Shown: in pieces, positions 42,957 through 53,147 of the stretch
Numbering within the stretch: the first letter of the stretch is position 1
How the letters are laid out: each line of letters opens with the position of its first letter
Assembly: GCA_964485095.1 (NCBI GenBank)
Contig: CAZAIB010000014.1
Location: 25,083 to 89,082, forward strand
Direction: 5' to 3'
Source of the DNA: CAYNWT01 sp964485095
Lineage (GTDB): Bacteria > Planctomycetota > Planctomycetia > Planctomycetales > Planctomycetaceae
Length of the DNA stretch: 64,000 bases
Program-made: the position numbers and the translations under genes
The notes under the pieces: generated by a model
Seen by the model: the letters and a program-made list of their open reading frames with translations, nothing else
Databases searched by the model: none
What the model was told of the DNA's origin: nothing

Positions 42957-44657
42957 ATGAACAAAGAAGTGAAACTCAGCAAGCTGGAACACATCAAAGA
43001 CGGCAGCCGCCAACTGCGCGGAACCATTGCCGAAGAACTCGCCAACGACGACATCAAGTTCTCAGCCGACGCCGGACAACTGCTCAAACATCATGGCTCC
43101 TACCAGCAAGACAACCGCGACCTGCGCAAGGCGAAAAACGAGGACGGCACTCCAAAGGGCAAGCAGTTCAGTTGCATGGTTCGAACACGCATCCCTGGCG
43201 GCCGCGTAACGGCTGAACAGTTTCTGGCCGAACTGGATCTATGCGACACGCTGTCAGACGGAACCGTTCGCGTGACCACTCGCCAGGGATTCCAACTGCA
43301 CGGCGTCCTAAAAAGCAACCTGCGGCAGGTCATCAACAACATCAACAAAACCAAGCTCACAACGTTCGCAGCCTGCGGCGATGTGAACCGCAACGTCATG
43401 TGCTGCCCCGCGCCGAAGCGAAACAATCCGGTGCATGACGAGATGCAGTTGATGTCATATCGACTGGCCGAACACCTGCGCCCGCGGACGTCTTCTTATT
43501 ACGACCTCTGGCTGAAAGACGAAGACGGCGAGAAGGTCAACGCGTCTGAATACCAGCACGTCGAAGAACCGATCTACGGCAAGACCTACCTCCCGCGCAA
43601 GTTCAAGTGCGCGATTGCGACTCCGGAAGACAATTGCGTTGACGTCTACACTCAGGACATTGGCCTGCTGGCAATCGTGCGTGATGACAAGATCATCGGT
43701 TACAACATGCTGGTTGGTGGTGGCATGGGAACCACTCCATCAGCAAAGAAAACCTTCCCGGCTCTCGCGAAGCGGATGGCGTTTGTTCCTCCCGAAGATG
43801 TCCTGAACGTCGCCGAAGCGGTCGTGAAGGTTCAACGCGATTTCGGAAACCGCGAAGACCGAAAGATCGCGCGGCTGAAGTATCTCGTCGCGGATTGGGG
43901 TATTGAAAAGTTCAAGGCAAAGGTCGAAGAATACTTTGGCCAGCCACTGGCCGACCTGGAACCCGACGATGTCACCGGCGTTGAAGACCACATTGGCTGG
44001 AACGAACAGGGCGATGGCAAGATGTGCCTGGGCATCAACATTGATTCCGGCCGCATCAAAGACGATGGCGACTTCCGGCTTAAAACCGCGCTGCGAACGA
44101 TTCTCACAAAGTTCGGAATGGAAACTCGGCTTACCGCTATGCAAAGCGTCTTGCTGTGCGATGTTGAGCCGGCTGACCAGGCCGAGATCGATTCCATCTT
44201 GAAAGAACACGGCGTGTTGGCCGCAGAAGAATTGTCCCTGTTGCGACGTTCGGCCATGGCGTGTCCGGCATTCCCAATGTGTGGCCTGGCCATCACGGAA
44301 TCAGAACGCGTTCTTCCTGAGATCGTCGGCAACCTGGAAGCGGAGATCGCGAAACTGGGTCTCGCCGATCAACCCATCGCTCTGCACATGACTGGCTGTC
44401 CAAACGGCTGCGCCCGGCCATACACGCCGGATATTGGCCTGGTTGGTAAGGCGGCCGGGAAGTACACAATTTTTCTGGGCGGCAATCCAGAAGGAACCCG
44501 GCTGGGCTTTATCTACAAAGATATGGTTCCACACGAAGAATTGATCTCGACGCTCACGCCAGTACTCGAACAATACAAGAGCGGACGCGAAGAGGGCGAA
44601 TCGTTCGGCGACTACTGTGCTCGAACCAACGCCCAAGGCGAGATGACAATTGCATAA
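42957..44657 (+). CDS. cysI: Assimilatory sulfite reductase, siroheme/4Fe-4S hemoprotein
   Basis: 566-residue enzyme reducing sulfite to sulfide with six electrons. The siroheme/4Fe-4S cysteines are in ACPAFPMCGLAITESER and MTGCPNGCARPY. Upstream motifs are VRVTTRQGFQLHGV, DVNRNVMCCPAP and YLPRKFKCAIATPEDNCVDV. Of the two ferredoxin-type families, the CysI-like TGCPNGCARPY favours sulfite over nitrite. The electron donor (CysJ flavoprotein or ferredoxin) is not encoded in the window. A hairpin repeat begins directly after the stop codon. Confidence 0.92.
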   Translation: MNKEVKLSKLEHIKDGSRQLRGTIAEELANDDIKFSADAGQLLKHHGSYQQDNRDLRKAKNEDGTPKGKQFSCMVRTRIPGGRVTAEQFLAELDLCDTLSDGTVRVTTRQGFQLHGVLKSNLRQVINNINKTKLTTFAACGDVNRNVMCCPAPKRNNPVHDEMQLMSYRLAEHLRPRTSSYYDLWLKDEDGEKVNASEYQHVEEPIYGKTYLPRKFKCAIATPEDNCVDVYTQDIGLLAIVRDDKIIGYNMLVGGGMGTTPSAKKTFPALAKRMAFVPPEDVLNVAEAVVKVQRDFGNREDRKIARLKYLVADWGIEKFKAKVEEYFGQPLADLEPDDVTGVEDHIGWNEQGDGKMCLGINIDSGRIKDDGDFRLKTALRTILTKFGMETRLTAMQSVLLCDVEPADQAEIDSILKEHGVLAAEELSLLRRSAMACPAFPMCGLAITESERVLPEIVGNLEAEIAKLGLADQPIALHMTGCPNGCARPYTPDIGLVGKAAGKYTIFLGGNPEGTRLGFIYKDMVPHEELISTLTPVLEQYKSGREEGESFGDYCARTNAQGEMTIA

Positions 44658-44717
44658 GTCACCTCTCCCGCTCGCGGGAGAGGTCGCGGTCTCAGCCGCG
44701 GGAGAGGGCGACCGCGC
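44658..44717. repeat. Hairpin repeat (family C), copy 2
   Basis: Begins one base after the cysI stop. It is the same as the 40285 copy except for the loop (ctcg instead of cctg) and the distal end. A related single hairpin, CTCTCCCGCCAGCGGGAGA, lies at 44800-44818 before the next gene. Confidence 0.88.
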
Positions 44718-44885
44718 CAAAACGTTAGCGATTTAGTTTGGACCGAGATCAAGACAGAATCGGATAAATGCAAAACCCTTTCCGGGCCTGAGAGCCCGAC
44801 TCTCCCGCCAGCGGGAGAATGACAGGGCGGTGGCTTCGCTTGATCGCGGGTAGCGAGAATTCGGACGTGAGATCTGGAGGATGTG

Positions 44886-45944
44886 ATGATTCAGTTTCTG
44901 GCCGCCATCGTTCTTCTGGTTCCACAAACAACACGTCCCAAAGCCACCACGCTTAGCTTCGAAATCATCACACCGCAGGGAACCGGTTCGCGCGTGGCGG
45001 CGCAGGATTGGGGCAGGGTGTTTGCGAAGCTTGGACACACCGTGCGCGTCCGTCAGCAAACGGCATCAGACACCGGGAGTCCCGAGCCGGTGACCCAAAC
45101 AGAAACCAAAAGCGCGCGGCGGATCAAAGCAACGGGCCTGTTGGACAACCGAGGCATCGTTCACTTTGGCAAAGACAAGTTTCGGGTCACCGATACAGTC
45201 CGCCTCAAAGACTGGATCGACAATCTCAAGAAGTACGGCGTCCAGGGCGATCCGTCGGGCAAGCCAATCTGGGGACTAACCAAAGATCAGTTCGACAACT
45301 TCTTCCGCGCCACAGCCAAACCACTTGCGACCGAAGTCCAGGGAATGCCAATCGAACAGGCGGTCCGCACGATGGAATTTCCTGCGAGCACTCCAATCAA
45401 ATGGACAGACGACGCGAAGAAGATCGCGGCCAGCGCCGACGAGGTACAGCGAGAGTTGAAGTTGTACGGCCGCGGAGCCGCATTGGCGATACTTCTCAAC
45501 GACGCCGGCCTGGGGTTCTATCCGGAACGGGCACCCAGTGGCTCCGTCGAACTGCTCATTGCCAAACGCAGCAGAGTAGACATGTGGCCGATTGGCTGGC
45601 CGCCCAAACTATCGCTCGCGAAGACGATCCCTGAGTTCTACAAACGCGTTCCGGTATCGCTGCCGAATGTCACGCTGACGCGAGTGTTCGGTGCGATTGA
45701 AGCGAACACAAAAATCCCAATCCTCATTGACCACTACCAGATCAAGGCGAAGGGCCAGGAATTCGACAAAATGAAAGTCGAAGTCAAACCTCGCAAGATG
45801 TCCTGGAACAGTGTCATTCGCACCGTTACCGTCAAGAGCCGACTTAACTACGACGTCCGCGTTGACGAACTCGGCAAGACGTTTGTGTGGGTCTCAACGC
45901 AGGAAATCATCAAAGCTGGCAAGGATCGGTTTAAAGCGAAGTAA
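44886..45944 (+). CDS. Exported protein, unknown
   Basis: About 352 residues with a short hydrophobic N-terminus (MIQFLAAIVLLVPQTTRP) that may be a signal peptide. The ATG at 44886 has GGAGG five bases upstream and is preferred over the GTG at 44883. The remainder is mixed alpha/beta with no motif I recognise. The C-terminal region (about 260-350, NVTLTRVFGAIEANTKIPILID) is reminiscent of secretin/TonB short N-terminal modules, which is a weak hint only. It ends two bases before the next gene. Confidence 0.6.
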   Translation: MIQFLAAIVLLVPQTTRPKATTLSFEIITPQGTGSRVAAQDWGRVFAKLGHTVRVRQQTASDTGSPEPVTQTETKSARRIKATGLLDNRGIVHFGKDKFRVTDTVRLKDWIDNLKKYGVQGDPSGKPIWGLTKDQFDNFFRATAKPLATEVQGMPIEQAVRTMEFPASTPIKWTDDAKKIAASADEVQRELKLYGRGAALAILLNDAGLGFYPERAPSGSVELLIAKRSRVDMWPIGWPPKLSLAKTIPEFYKRVPVSLPNVTLTRVFGAIEANTKIPILIDHYQIKAKGQEFDKMKVEVKPRKMSWNSVIRTVTVKSRLNYDVRVDELGKTFVWVSTQEIIKAGKDRFKAK

Positions 45945-45946
45945 CG

Positions 45947-46831
45947 ATGGATGTTCTCTTCGTCCTCATCTTGTTCGCGCCGGCCATCCCGACGGTGGTG
46001 TGCACCGTCGCTTTGTATAAACAACGATCCGACTGGCTTTCGCCCGAAAGATACTGGTCCATTCGCTTTTCTGCGGCAATGTGGAGCGGTGTCGTTCCGG
46101 CCGTCCTGCTGGCGGTTCACCCGTACGCATTTGGGGCAGACTGGAAGTCGCGCGGTAACCACTGGGCCTACTATCTCAACGACGGACCAGCCGGAACCGC
46201 GTTGTTGCCGCTGTACGCAGTGGGCGCGATTAGCGCTTGTGTGGCTCTGCTTAACGTCAACTACGCGCGGACATCGCTGCTGAACTTGTTGCTGCTATCG
46301 ACAAACTTATTGATCTGCGTTTGGTACACGTTCACAAGCGGCGGCCTATTCACGTTCCCTTTGACCGTTGGAATTTTCTACGGCTTCCTGCTGGCCATGT
46401 GCTTTGCCCATCGCGAACTGCCCGCCGACCGGATTCAGCATGCGGCGACTGTTGTCGGCTGGGTTTGTGGGATAGCCGGTTCGATCGCGTACAAGATTCA
46501 GGCGGCCAAAGCCCACTACCTGACTTTGCCCGATGAGGGTTGCTTCGTGGTGACCGCTGCAGCGCGAGGCCACAACGCGTTCGTGGGTTCGTGGACCAAC
46601 CCGAACACCGGTCTCGTCGAGAACGCACAACTTCAAACGCTACGCCAATTCGAAGCACTGGTCCGAGAGCGCTCCCCGCGTGGTCACGTCGTGTTCCGAG
46701 CAATCTACAATCGAGTTGGACCACCGATTGCAGGCAGTGTCGTGTTCCGTTGGCAGGCCGATCTGATGTTCGTCGCGCTCAAGCCCGTTGAGCTTGCAGC
46801 TCGGGCAGTAATCTACCTTGCCCGGCGATAG
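45947..46831 (+). CDS. Membrane protein with CFI-box C-terminal motif
   Basis: 294-residue membrane protein with five to six helices in the first 170 residues. At about residues 195-275 it carries the CFI-box pattern: GCFVVTAAARGHN, then QLQTLRQFEALVRERSPRGH, then VFRAIYNRVGPPIAG. In the usual motif this reads C(F/Y)IATAAYGS...LRRFRD...PLGR.F...YY..SPPIA. The role of the box is not established; it is described as a C-terminal sorting-like region. Probably co-transcribed with the exported protein upstream (2-base gap). Confidence 0.72.
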   Translation: MDVLFVLILFAPAIPTVVCTVALYKQRSDWLSPERYWSIRFSAAMWSGVVPAVLLAVHPYAFGADWKSRGNHWAYYLNDGPAGTALLPLYAVGAISACVALLNVNYARTSLLNLLLLSTNLLICVWYTFTSGGLFTFPLTVGIFYGFLLAMCFAHRELPADRIQHAATVVGWVCGIAGSIAYKIQAAKAHYLTLPDEGCFVVTAAARGHNAFVGSWTNPNTGLVENAQLQTLRQFEALVRERSPRGHVVFRAIYNRVGPPIAGSVVFRWQADLMFVALKPVELAARAVIYLARR

Positions 46832-46911
46832 TCCGCACTGAAATCCCTTAGACAAGAACATCGGGCAAATGCATCTGTAAGCTGTGACCACGACGATTTC
46901 ATGGAACGCGC

Positions 46912-48861
46912 ATGCATTCAGCCTCCCTCCGACTTTGCAGTATCGCGCTGATCCTGGTCGCGTTGACGGCAGATTGCGGGCTGACTGAAGAAGGCTGGCC
47001 GTTTGTCCGCGGGCCGCGGTTCGATGGACACGCAGACGATCTTAACCTGGCCGATTCGTGGCCAAGTGATGGGCCGCCCGTGTTATGGACTCGAGAACTC
47101 GGCCAGGGTTACTCGGCGTTCGTCGGATCTGGCAACCATGTCTTCACCCAGGCCCAAAGTGTCACAGGACAATACGTCTATTGCCTGAACGCGATCACTG
47201 GCGAAACCGTCTGGAAGCATTGGTACGACTGGCCGTATGAAGCGGCTGGAGTTTACCCGGGCCCGCGTTCGACACCGACGATCTCAGGAAACCGGATCTA
47301 CTTCACATCGCCGGACGGTCTGCTGGCGTGTCTGGACCGAACAGACGGATCGCGTGTTTGGTCCATCGAACTCGAAGACGTCTACGGCATCAAAGGCAGC
47401 GGCTTTGGGTATTCGTGTTCGCCAACACTGATTGATGGAATGCTTATTCTTCCAGTGGGCGGAGAGAACGCGGGAGTCGTGGCGTTTGATGCTGACGATG
47501 GTCGCGAGCTTTGGAAATCGACCAGCGACCCGGCCAGCTATACACCCGCGTTTCCGATTGAACTTAACAAGCAGCCGATGGTTGTGTGCTACATGCAAAA
47601 CAGCGTGCTGGTGCTGCACCGCACGACGGGCGAAGTCTACGCCCGAGTCGGTCTGTCGCGCGGGTATGACGAACACTCAGCGTGGCCAATCTATTCCGAA
47701 CCTTACCTGTGGTTAGCCGCGCCGTTTAAAGCCGGTTCGCGATTGCTGGACCTGTCGACGCCTGACGCAAAAGCCGTGTGGGCGTCGGACCTGCTTTCCA
47801 ACGATGTGTGTTCCAGCGTTTGCGTTGATGGCCATGTTTATGGGTTCGACATCATGGATATCCAGTCAAAAGTTCATCGTCCGTCGAGGGGGATTTTTCG
47901 TTGCACAGAATTCTTAACCGGAAAGTCACGCTGGGCTAACGGTTCAGGACGACCGCGGCGGAGTTCGAACAAGGACGAGTTCAAAACAGACATCGGTCAG
48001 TCGGGAATCATCGCGGCCGACGGCAAGTTGATTATCCTGAACGAACTCGGTGAACTCGTTTTGCTGAAACAAGACCCCAACCAGTGCACTGAACTGGCTC
48101 GATGCGCGTTGCTGACCGGAGAACTGACCTGGACCGCACCGTGCCTGCATCAACGAAGACTGTACGTTCGCAATCAATCCCGCGCGGCGTGTGTTTATCT
48201 GGGCGAACCGGACGAACTGCAGGTCACAGTTCGTCACCGGGCGAGCGATATCGCTTACGCGAGCTACTTTAATTTGACCGAGTTCGTTCTGCCGGTGGAA
48301 CCGGAGTACGCGTTCGACGTTCCGCACGATCGATGGCTGGTGCAATGGTTAGGTGCGGGACTGGCGATCCTTGTTGTCAGCTGGCTTTTGTCCGCGGGGA
48401 TCATGCGTCTGATGGGAGGCGGTTCGTCGCATCTGATGACCGTCGTGATCTCGGTTGTCCTGGGCGCAATCGGTACCACCTGCATGGGCCAGTTGTCGCG
48501 AGAGTTCATCTTCACGTGGCCAGTCTGTCTGTACGCCGCGTTCGAATATGTTGTAGCTTCCGGAGCGAACCGGCCGCTGGACGAACCGAAGCAACGTTTC
48601 GGTTTCTTTACCCGGCGGCTGCCACTGCTGCTGTTCCTGGCAGTCAGCGTCGTCTACTTCCTGTTGTGCCGCCGGCTAAGTCTGGTGTTTGAGTGGGCGT
48701 TCCTCGCCGGGTTCCCGGGAGCTGTCCCGCTGCTTTGGTTCGCTTACAGGCGAAGGCAGAAGTGTGAACCAACCAGAACCGTGTCACGCCTGGCCGTGTC
48801 GCTGATTGGCTTCGCGTGCTTCTTCGGAACCGGGATCCTGCTGCTAAAGAGTCGCTACTAG
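46912..48861 (+). CDS. PQQ-like beta-propeller protein with C-terminal membrane domain
   Basis: 649-residue protein. Signal peptide to about LTADCG, then WPFVRGPRFDGHADD, the planctomycete PQQ-like start. Blades are visible as YCLNAITGETVWKHWYDW, LLACLDRTDGSRVWSIEL and VVAFDADDGRELWKSTSD. From about residue 475 there are five to six membrane helices (LVQWLGAGLAILVVSWLLS; LPLLLFLAVSVVYFLLC). The propeller is expected outside, anchored by the C-terminal domain. No catalytic residues of quinoprotein dehydrogenases are evident. Confidence 0.8.
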   Translation: MHSASLRLCSIALILVALTADCGLTEEGWPFVRGPRFDGHADDLNLADSWPSDGPPVLWTRELGQGYSAFVGSGNHVFTQAQSVTGQYVYCLNAITGETVWKHWYDWPYEAAGVYPGPRSTPTISGNRIYFTSPDGLLACLDRTDGSRVWSIELEDVYGIKGSGFGYSCSPTLIDGMLILPVGGENAGVVAFDADDGRELWKSTSDPASYTPAFPIELNKQPMVVCYMQNSVLVLHRTTGEVYARVGLSRGYDEHSAWPIYSEPYLWLAAPFKAGSRLLDLSTPDAKAVWASDLLSNDVCSSVCVDGHVYGFDIMDIQSKVHRPSRGIFRCTEFLTGKSRWANGSGRPRRSSNKDEFKTDIGQSGIIAADGKLIILNELGELVLLKQDPNQCTELARCALLTGELTWTAPCLHQRRLYVRNQSRAACVYLGEPDELQVTVRHRASDIAYASYFNLTEFVLPVEPEYAFDVPHDRWLVQWLGAGLAILVVSWLLSAGIMRLMGGGSSHLMTVVISVVLGAIGTTCMGQLSREFIFTWPVCLYAAFEYVVASGANRPLDEPKQRFGFFTRRLPLLLFLAVSVVYFLLCRRLSLVFEWAFLAGFPGAVPLLWFAYRRRQKCEPTRTVSRLAVSLIGFACFFGTGILLLKSRY

Positions 48862-48892
48862 CCGGATACGGATAGAGCTACTCCCGCGCGTT

Positions 48893-51811
48893 CTACCGAA
48901 CCGATTCCCACGCGCGGGAGGTTCCTTCGACCAACACGTGGTCAACGTTGCGGTCGATGGTTTCAAGAGTTGTGGACTGCCCCGAAGGCCAGGCGATGTG
49001 CAGAGACTTGATAACTTCGTCGAGCCCCAGACCGAACACGATTTGCTTTTGGTTCGACGCCTGGAACCCGTCGCCTGCGATGATCTGCCTGACGATTTTT
49101 CGGGAGTTGGTCTCCAACACGGCCACTGCGCCGACGGCGTCTCGCGAACTTTGTACGCCGATAAGTTTGATGCGCACTGAGTCGCCACGGTTGTCTGTGG
49201 TATTGGTCAGCAGCCCGACCGGTGCGTTTCGGTGCGTGATGACAGCGTCGGGCAGGCCGTCGCGGTTCCAATCGAATCTGGCGATTGCTCGGCCGAAGTA
49301 TTTCTTTGAGAAGTACCCCGCATCTGATTCTGCGTCGCCCAAAACGAACTGGCCTTCGCCCTGATTTTGGAACACTTGCGTGGGCATCGTCGAACGCGAT
49401 CGACCACGATTCTCCAGGTGCCCGTTGGCCACGATGAGGTCCAGATTCCCGTCGAGATTCGCGTCCAAAAACTGAGCACCCCAACCCATATGCGGGTAAC
49501 CCGCCTCGCGCATCCCGGAACTTTCAATGGTGTCATCGAACACGCCGGGGGCGAGTTGCATGTAAAGGTTGTTGGCTTCCTTGAGGTAGTTCGTGACAAA
49601 GAAATCGACTCGACCATCGTTATCGACATCCCCCGCGGCAATCCCCATGCACGACTGCCGACGCCCGTCGGCGCCAAGAGCGATACCGCTGACAAGTCCC
49701 TGTTCCCGAAACAGGCCGGCGTTGCCTGAGTACAGATGGTTTGGCGTCATGTCGTTGGAAACCAGAACGCTAAGCGCGTCAGATTCCAGTGTTCTGAACG
49801 CGACGATGCCCATCGCCTTGCCCTCATCTCCAACCAGGCCACTGGACTCAGTAGCATCGTCAAACGAACCGTCTCCGTTGCCCATGAGGAACCGGTCCGG
49901 CGCGGCGGGAAATGCGTCCGGGCCACACTGAATAGATCGACCTCCATTTCGGCAGACCCGGGAATGTAGGTCATCACCGCCGAGATAATTTGCCGCATAG
50001 ATGTCGGGACATCCGTCGCCCGACAAATCAGCAATCATCGCGCTAATAGTCCATTGATCGCTGGCCAGCTGCGGATCGAGTGCCACCTGCGTGAAGGTTC
50101 CGTCACCGTTGTTGTGGTACAGCGTGTTCGCTCCGACGTTGCCAACGAAGATGTCGGGGAAGCCATCGTTATCAAAGTCACCGATGGCGGCTCCCTGACT
50201 GTAGCCTGTGTCACCCAATATCGATTCGCCGCTGATGTTCTCGAACCGATCGCCACCAACGTTCCGAAAAATCTGATCGCGCGGCGAATCGATAGCGTGC
50301 GTGACCGGCCAAGGCGCGCCTTGCGTCAAGTACACGTCCGGCCAGCCATCCAGATCGAGATCCAAGACACTCGCACCACCACCGCTGAAGTGAAACATCT
50401 TTGCGAACTGTGTCAGACCTTTCTCGAACTTGAAGTCAATGCCCTTGGCCGCCGCCTGATTGACGAACCTAAGGTCGAACTCCGTTTCCGCTGCCGCGCT
50501 GTGGTTTAGTTTCGAAATCGATTGATCATCCGGAAGTGGCCAGTCGCTGAGATCGATTGTATTGGCTACGTTTGCTTCCGGGCGAATGAAAGGCGACCCG
50601 GGCAGTACGTCGGTGGAGAGCCGTTTCCATTCCACCGTGGCCCACTTCGCTTCGGGCAGCTGCCGAGACAGCGAAGCCCAACCGGCTGCTTCCCAAACCC
50701 GTCCAAGTCGTTCCAATTCCTGGACCACAACCCGCAGCTTCTCCGGCGAATCGGGCCCGGCTTCGTTAGCAGCATCGATTAAAGACGCCAGGTCACTGGC
50801 ATACTTCAGAACCTGCACGGCTTCTGATTGATACTGTTGGTCCTTCGCAAGCAGATTGCCCAATCGAAACGCGCAGATGCGGTCCATCGCGTTTCGTTTT
50901 AGTCCTTCCCAATAGCACCTGGCAGCTTGCTTCGGGTTACCGGTCTTCGCTGCGATCTCGCCGTGAACCAACCAGATTGTTGAGTTCTGATCCCACGTCT
51001 CCGGCAGTTGACTGTTCCACTCTTCCAGTGCGGCCACGTCGCCCTTCAGCAGAAGTGCTTGTCCAAGCCACCCGTTGGCGATCAATACATACGGGTACTT
51101 CTCACTGACGTTCTTCAAAATGGGTATCGCTTCGGCCACGTTCCCCGCCAGCAGGTTCTGTCGGGCAATGCCCAGCAGTGGGAGGGCGTCGTCTGGGTCT
51201 GCCGCCTTGCACGCATCAATGAGCCTGTAATCCTGCCCGTTGATATTGTGGAACTCGGGCGCGGCCATAGCCAGAAGTTCGGCCACTCGGACTCGTTCGT
51301 TTTTTAAAGCTGCCATGAAATGAGGGCCCACTTCTTCGATTCGCCCCTCAAGCCTCAGGATGTCGAACAGTTGTTCGTGAGCCCGATCGTTATCCGGATC
51401 CAGCCGCAGGATCTCGCGAAGGTGCGTTTCGACATCAGGCAACTTTGCCAATCTGGTTGCCGCCCGAACACACAGCTGGTGCGCTTCCAGTGAATCCGGT
51501 TCGGAGTCAAGTACCCTGGTGAAGCACTCGTAAGCTTTGTCGAGATTCCCGTTCACCAAATGAGCTCGACCCTGCACTTTGATTCCGTCCAGGGAACCCG
51601 GGTTCACCTCGAGATACCGGTTCACCAATCGCAGCGCTTCGACTTTGTTTCGATCAGCCAGTTCGGTCTGCGCGTCGGCGAGAGTTTGTTCAGAAACCGG
51701 CGGCTCAGGAAGAAGCGAATAGACCAGCCCGGCTGCCAAACCTACGGCCAGAACCTTAACTGTTGTTCGCACCAGAGAACTTCCCAACAACTGACGGCGT
51801 GGTCGTGTCAT
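48893..51811 (-). CDS. TPR - FG-GAP/VCBS - ASPIC/UnbV surface protein
   Basis: 972-residue protein with an N-terminal membrane anchor (about residues 15-33). TPR-like repeats cover about 45-400 (LDKAYECFTRVLDSEPDSLEAH). FG-GAP/VCBS repeats with calcium-type loops run from about 450 to 850: GDFDNDGFPDIFVGN, ADLSGDGCPDIYAANY, GDVDNDGRVDFFVTNY, DANLDGNLDLIVANG and DWNRDGLPDAVIT. The C-terminus is ASPIC/UnbV (about 885-965: GDGFQASNQKQIVFGLG, LHIAWPSGQ), the CRTAC1-like arrangement. Likely an extracellular, calcium-stabilised propeller of unknown ligand. Confidence 0.88.
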   Translation of the reverse strand: MTRPRRQLLGSSLVRTTVKVLAVGLAAGLVYSLLPEPPVSEQTLADAQTELADRNKVEALRLVNRYLEVNPGSLDGIKVQGRAHLVNGNLDKAYECFTRVLDSEPDSLEAHQLCVRAATRLAKLPDVETHLREILRLDPDNDRAHEQLFDILRLEGRIEEVGPHFMAALKNERVRVAELLAMAAPEFHNINGQDYRLIDACKAADPDDALPLLGIARQNLLAGNVAEAIPILKNVSEKYPYVLIANGWLGQALLLKGDVAALEEWNSQLPETWDQNSTIWLVHGEIAAKTGNPKQAARCYWEGLKRNAMDRICAFRLGNLLAKDQQYQSEAVQVLKYASDLASLIDAANEAGPDSPEKLRVVVQELERLGRVWEAAGWASLSRQLPEAKWATVEWKRLSTDVLPGSPFIRPEANVANTIDLSDWPLPDDQSISKLNHSAAAETEFDLRFVNQAAAKGIDFKFEKGLTQFAKMFHFSGGGASVLDLDLDGWPDVYLTQGAPWPVTHAIDSPRDQIFRNVGGDRFENISGESILGDTGYSQGAAIGDFDNDGFPDIFVGNVGANTLYHNNGDGTFTQVALDPQLASDQWTISAMIADLSGDGCPDIYAANYLGGDDLHSRVCRNGGRSIQCGPDAFPAAPDRFLMGNGDGSFDDATESSGLVGDEGKAMGIVAFRTLESDALSVLVSNDMTPNHLYSGNAGLFREQGLVSGIALGADGRRQSCMGIAAGDVDNDGRVDFFVTNYLKEANNLYMQLAPGVFDDTIESSGMREAGYPHMGWGAQFLDANLDGNLDLIVANGHLENRGRSRSTMPTQVFQNQGEGQFVLGDAESDAGYFSKKYFGRAIARFDWNRDGLPDAVITHRNAPVGLLTNTTDNRGDSVRIKLIGVQSSRDAVGAVAVLETNSRKIVRQIIAGDGFQASNQKQIVFGLGLDEVIKSLHIAWPSGQSTTLETIDRNVDHVLVEGTSRAWESVR

Positions 51812-51965
51812 GAGTCAACAATGTTTAGAAAAGTCGTAGTGACGAACTTGAACCAGTGAGTGGCGCGGCCCAGTATACCGCCCACCGACATTGACCGCAG
51901 TGTTGCCGGTAAATGGCCTACAGGGACGCTACTATACGGCATCATCAACATCAGAAATGGTATCT

Positions 51966-53069
51966 ATGAAAATCACACGCATCTCTGCGTATCAGGTCGA
52001 TCTTCCGCTTCACGAGATGAAGTACGCCTGGTCAGGCGGCAAGTCTGTTGAGGTCTTCGACAGCACGGTTGTGGAAATCGAAACAGACACGGGACTGGTC
52101 GGCTACGGCGAAGTCTGCCCGCTGGGCCCGTTTTACCTGGCAGCTTACGCAGACGGCGTTCGAGCCGGCCTGAAAGAACTCGCGCCACACCTGATTGGTT
52201 TGAACCCAACCCACCTGGACGTCGTGAACCGTGCCATGGACAAGGCGCTCAAAGGACATCCGTACGTGAAGTCCGGTATCGACATCGCCTGCTGGGATAT
52301 CCTCGGCAAGGCAACCAACACATCCGTGTGCGACCTGATGGGGGGCCGGTACGCCGACGACTTCACTCTGTACCGAGCGATCTCACAAATCGCGCCAGAC
52401 GACATGGCTCAAAATGTCAAGAAGTATCGAGACGAAGGCTACCGCCGGTTCCAACTCAAGGTCGGCGGCGATCCGGATACCGACATCGCGCGCATTAAAG
52501 CGTGTTCGCAGGTTTTGGAACCGGGCGACAAGTTGATTGCTGACGCCAACACCGGCTGGCTTCCTCACGAAGCGATGCGCGTGGTGCGTGGGGTTCAGGA
52601 TGTTGACGTCTACATCGAACAACCATGCCTTAGCTACGAAGAATGTCACAGCATTCAACAACGCACCAACCACCCGTTCGTGATGGACGAGTGCATCGAT
52701 GGAATCGATCCGCTGATGCGGGTCGCGAACGATCGATCAGCCGACGTTGTGAACATCAAAATCAGCAAGTTCGGCGGACTGACCCGCGCGCGGCAGGCTC
52801 GCGACTTGTGCGTCTCGCTTGGAGTCGCCATGACGCTGGAAGACAGCTGGGGCGGCGACATTGTGACGGCGGCGATCGCTGCGTTCGCGCATAGTTGCCC
52901 GCCGGAGTTGCAATTCACATCGACCGACTTCAACAGCTACGTCTCAGTCAGCATCGCCGACGGCGCGCCTCAACGGGTGGATGGTCGAATGTCAGCTTCA
53001 ACCGAACCGGGGCTCGGGTTCACGCCGAAAATGGATGTGCTGGGCGAACGCGTCGTAGACGTCTCCTAA
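51966..53069 (+). CDS. Enolase-superfamily (mandelate racemase/muconate lactonizing) enzyme
   Basis: 367-residue cytoplasmic enzyme. The family start is MKITRISAYQVDLPL. A catalytic-type Lys lies in RRFQLKVGGD, metal ligands in IADANTGW (Asp), VYIEQPC (Glu) and VMDECID (Asp/Glu), and the second Lys in NIKISKFGGL. The overall sequence resembles cis-3-hydroxy-L-proline dehydratases and hydroxyproline betaine epimerases, but the substrate cannot be fixed without structure-based comparison. Longer frames from 51891 lack family similarity. No transporter or pathway partners adjoin. Confidence 0.85.
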   Translation: MKITRISAYQVDLPLHEMKYAWSGGKSVEVFDSTVVEIETDTGLVGYGEVCPLGPFYLAAYADGVRAGLKELAPHLIGLNPTHLDVVNRAMDKALKGHPYVKSGIDIACWDILGKATNTSVCDLMGGRYADDFTLYRAISQIAPDDMAQNVKKYRDEGYRRFQLKVGGDPDTDIARIKACSQVLEPGDKLIADANTGWLPHEAMRVVRGVQDVDVYIEQPCLSYEECHSIQQRTNHPFVMDECIDGIDPLMRVANDRSADVVNIKISKFGGLTRARQARDLCVSLGVAMTLEDSWGGDIVTAAIAAFAHSCPPELQFTSTDFNSYVSVSIADGAPQRVDGRMSASTEPGLGFTPKMDVLGERVVDVS

Positions 53070-53147
53070 CGCGCGAACGTTCCGTTCGATCGGTATCCGG
53101 TGGATCGGTGGGTGGGGTTGGTTACTGCGAACCCGGTTGAACGCCCT

